From: Parabacteroides sp. AD58
GTDB lineage: Bacteria; Bacteroidota; Bacteroidia; Bacteroidales; Tannerellaceae
Length of the DNA: 64,000 nucleotides
Assembly (NCBI RefSeq): GCF_023744375.2
Contig: NZ_CP146284.1
Coordinates: 2,294,001 to 2,358,000, forward strand
Direction: 5' to 3'
Shown here: positions 63,267 to 64,000 of the stretch, piece after piece
Layout: each line of letters starts with the position of its first letter
Numbering within the stretch: position 1 is the stretch's first letter
The notes under the pieces: generated by a model
What the model was told of the DNA's origin: nothing
Seen by the model: the letters and a program-made list of their open reading frames with translations, nothing else
Database searches by the model: none
Made by a program: the position numbers and the translations under genes

Positions 63267-64000
63267 TTATTTCCTTCCTTTATATATAAACAAGGCCCAT
63301 ACAGCCAAGGTGATGACCGAAGCAATCACAATCGATAATGTGTAAGGAAGACCAAAACCTTCAGGAGCGACAAAGATATAAGTAGAACAAACCATTGTCA
63401 TGAACAGGGCCGGAATCAGGGTTACGATATATAACTTACCTTCCTGACGCAGATAAACCGACAAAGCCCACAGGGTGAAAACAGCCAATGTCTGGTTTGT
63501 CCAGGCGAAATAACGCCAGATCATATCAAAACCCGCCTGATCTTTCAAAGAATAAACCAGAATGGCGATGGAGATTAAGAAAAGAGGAACAGAGATCAGC
63601 AAACGCTTAGCCATGCTCTTCTGCTCCATTTTCAAGAAATCAGCGACAATCAGGCGAGCCGACCGGAAAGCCGTATCACCCGAAGTAATCGGAGCTGCAA
63701 TCACACCTAAAACAGCTAAGATACCACCAACTGCTCCCAACCAGTTTTTCGTAATTGAATCAACAATAACAGCCGCATTGTTTTCTCCCATTCCATTTTC
63801 ATGGAAAAAGTAAGTGGCAGCTGCCGCCCAGATCAAGGCTACAATTCCTTCTGTAATCATGGCTCCATAAAAGACAGGATAAGCATGTTTCTCACTCTTC
63901 AGGCAACGGGCCATCAATGGACTTTGAGTCGCATGAAAACCGGAAATGGCTCCACATGCTATACTTACGAACATAATTGGGAAAATAGGTAATCCTTGCG
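63267..64000 (-). CDS. CstA family carbon-starvation/peptide transporter, C-terminal part (runs off the right edge)
   Basis: About 244 codons remain in the window, and the frame is open through the edge (the sequence before the internal Met reads QGLPIFPI). GFHATQSPLMARCLKSE, AAPITSGDTAFRSARL and WRYFAWTNQTLAVFTLWA are strong CstA signatures. CstA proteins are many-helix inner-membrane carriers, linked to peptide or pyruvate uptake in starvation. The N-terminal half is outside the window. Confidence 0.93.
   Translation of the reverse strand, partial: QGLPIFPIMFVSIACGAISGFHATQSPLMARCLKSEKHAYPVFYGAMITEGIVALIWAAAATYFFHENGMGENNAAVIVDSITKNWLGAVGGILAVLGVIAAPITSGDTAFRSARLIVADFLKMEQKSMAKRLLISVPLFLISIAILVYSLKDQAGFDMIWRYFAWTNQTLAVFTLWALSVYLRQEGKLYIVTLIPALFMTMVCSTYIFVAPEGFGLPYTLSIVIASVITLAVWALFIYKGRK

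Overview
The window is chromosomal DNA of a gut-type Bacteroidales bacterium, Bacteroides or Parabacteroides-like. I lean towards Parabacteroides, at low confidence. The evidence is SusC/SusD pairs, ECF sigma/FecR control, many lipoprotein glycoside hydrolases, promoter -7 boxes of the Bacteroidota form TAnnTTTG in front of many genes, and almost no Shine-Dalgarno sequences. There is one tRNA gene, tRNA-Ser(CGA). I see no rRNA, insertion sequence, prophage or CRISPR array.

Layout. 0-3 kb: start of a GH92 mannosidase (runs off the left edge, GTG start), a split LysO-type lysine exporter, an ECF sigma factor with a small membrane partner, and tRNA-Ser. 3-10 kb: an AcrA-AcrB-OprM type RND efflux operon divergent from an AraC regulator. 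10-19.3 kb: housekeeping genes (fused NfnA/GltD-like oxidoreductase, GroES-like protein, DUF4251 protein, class III FBPase, GT2, acyl-CoA synthetase with XRE-cupin regulator). 19.4-37.6 kb: a polysaccharide utilisation region with GH97, GH130, an (alpha/alpha)6 glycosidase, DUF3823 protein, SusD, SusC, a FecR anti-sigma gene broken by one in-frame amber codon, a PD40 propeller lipoprotein with a CxxCH motif, a DUF6057-like membrane protein and an ECF sigma factor. 38-43 kb: a GH43-like propeller, rsgA, frr, an MFS transporter and pyrH. 43-60.4 kb: a rhamnoside-degrading cluster (three GH78, one GH106, one GH106-like) with a sugar-isomerase-like gene and a divergent AraC regulator, but no SusCD. 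60.4-64 kb: fabI, a Sua5/YrdC gene, an EEP-fold lipoprotein and the C-terminal part of a CstA-type transporter (runs off the right edge).

Working together: the sigma/FecR/SusCD block should import an oligosaccharide that the neighbouring GH130, (alpha/alpha)6 enzyme and perhaps GH97 process. The nonsense codon in fecR predicts a loss of its usual control. The rhamnosidase cluster should trim L-rhamnose from plant glycans or glycosides in the periplasm, under the AraC regulator at 59.4 kb.

The most unusual signal is a set of intergenic repeat elements, each made of four contiguous 22- or 23-bp imperfect palindromes. A GC-rich sequence type occurs at 1.49 and 62.04 kb, an AT-rich type at 22.69 and 37.81 kb, and a third 23-bp type at 43.02 kb. 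The two AT-rich copies are in direct orientation and bracket the sigma/SusCD/GH130 block.
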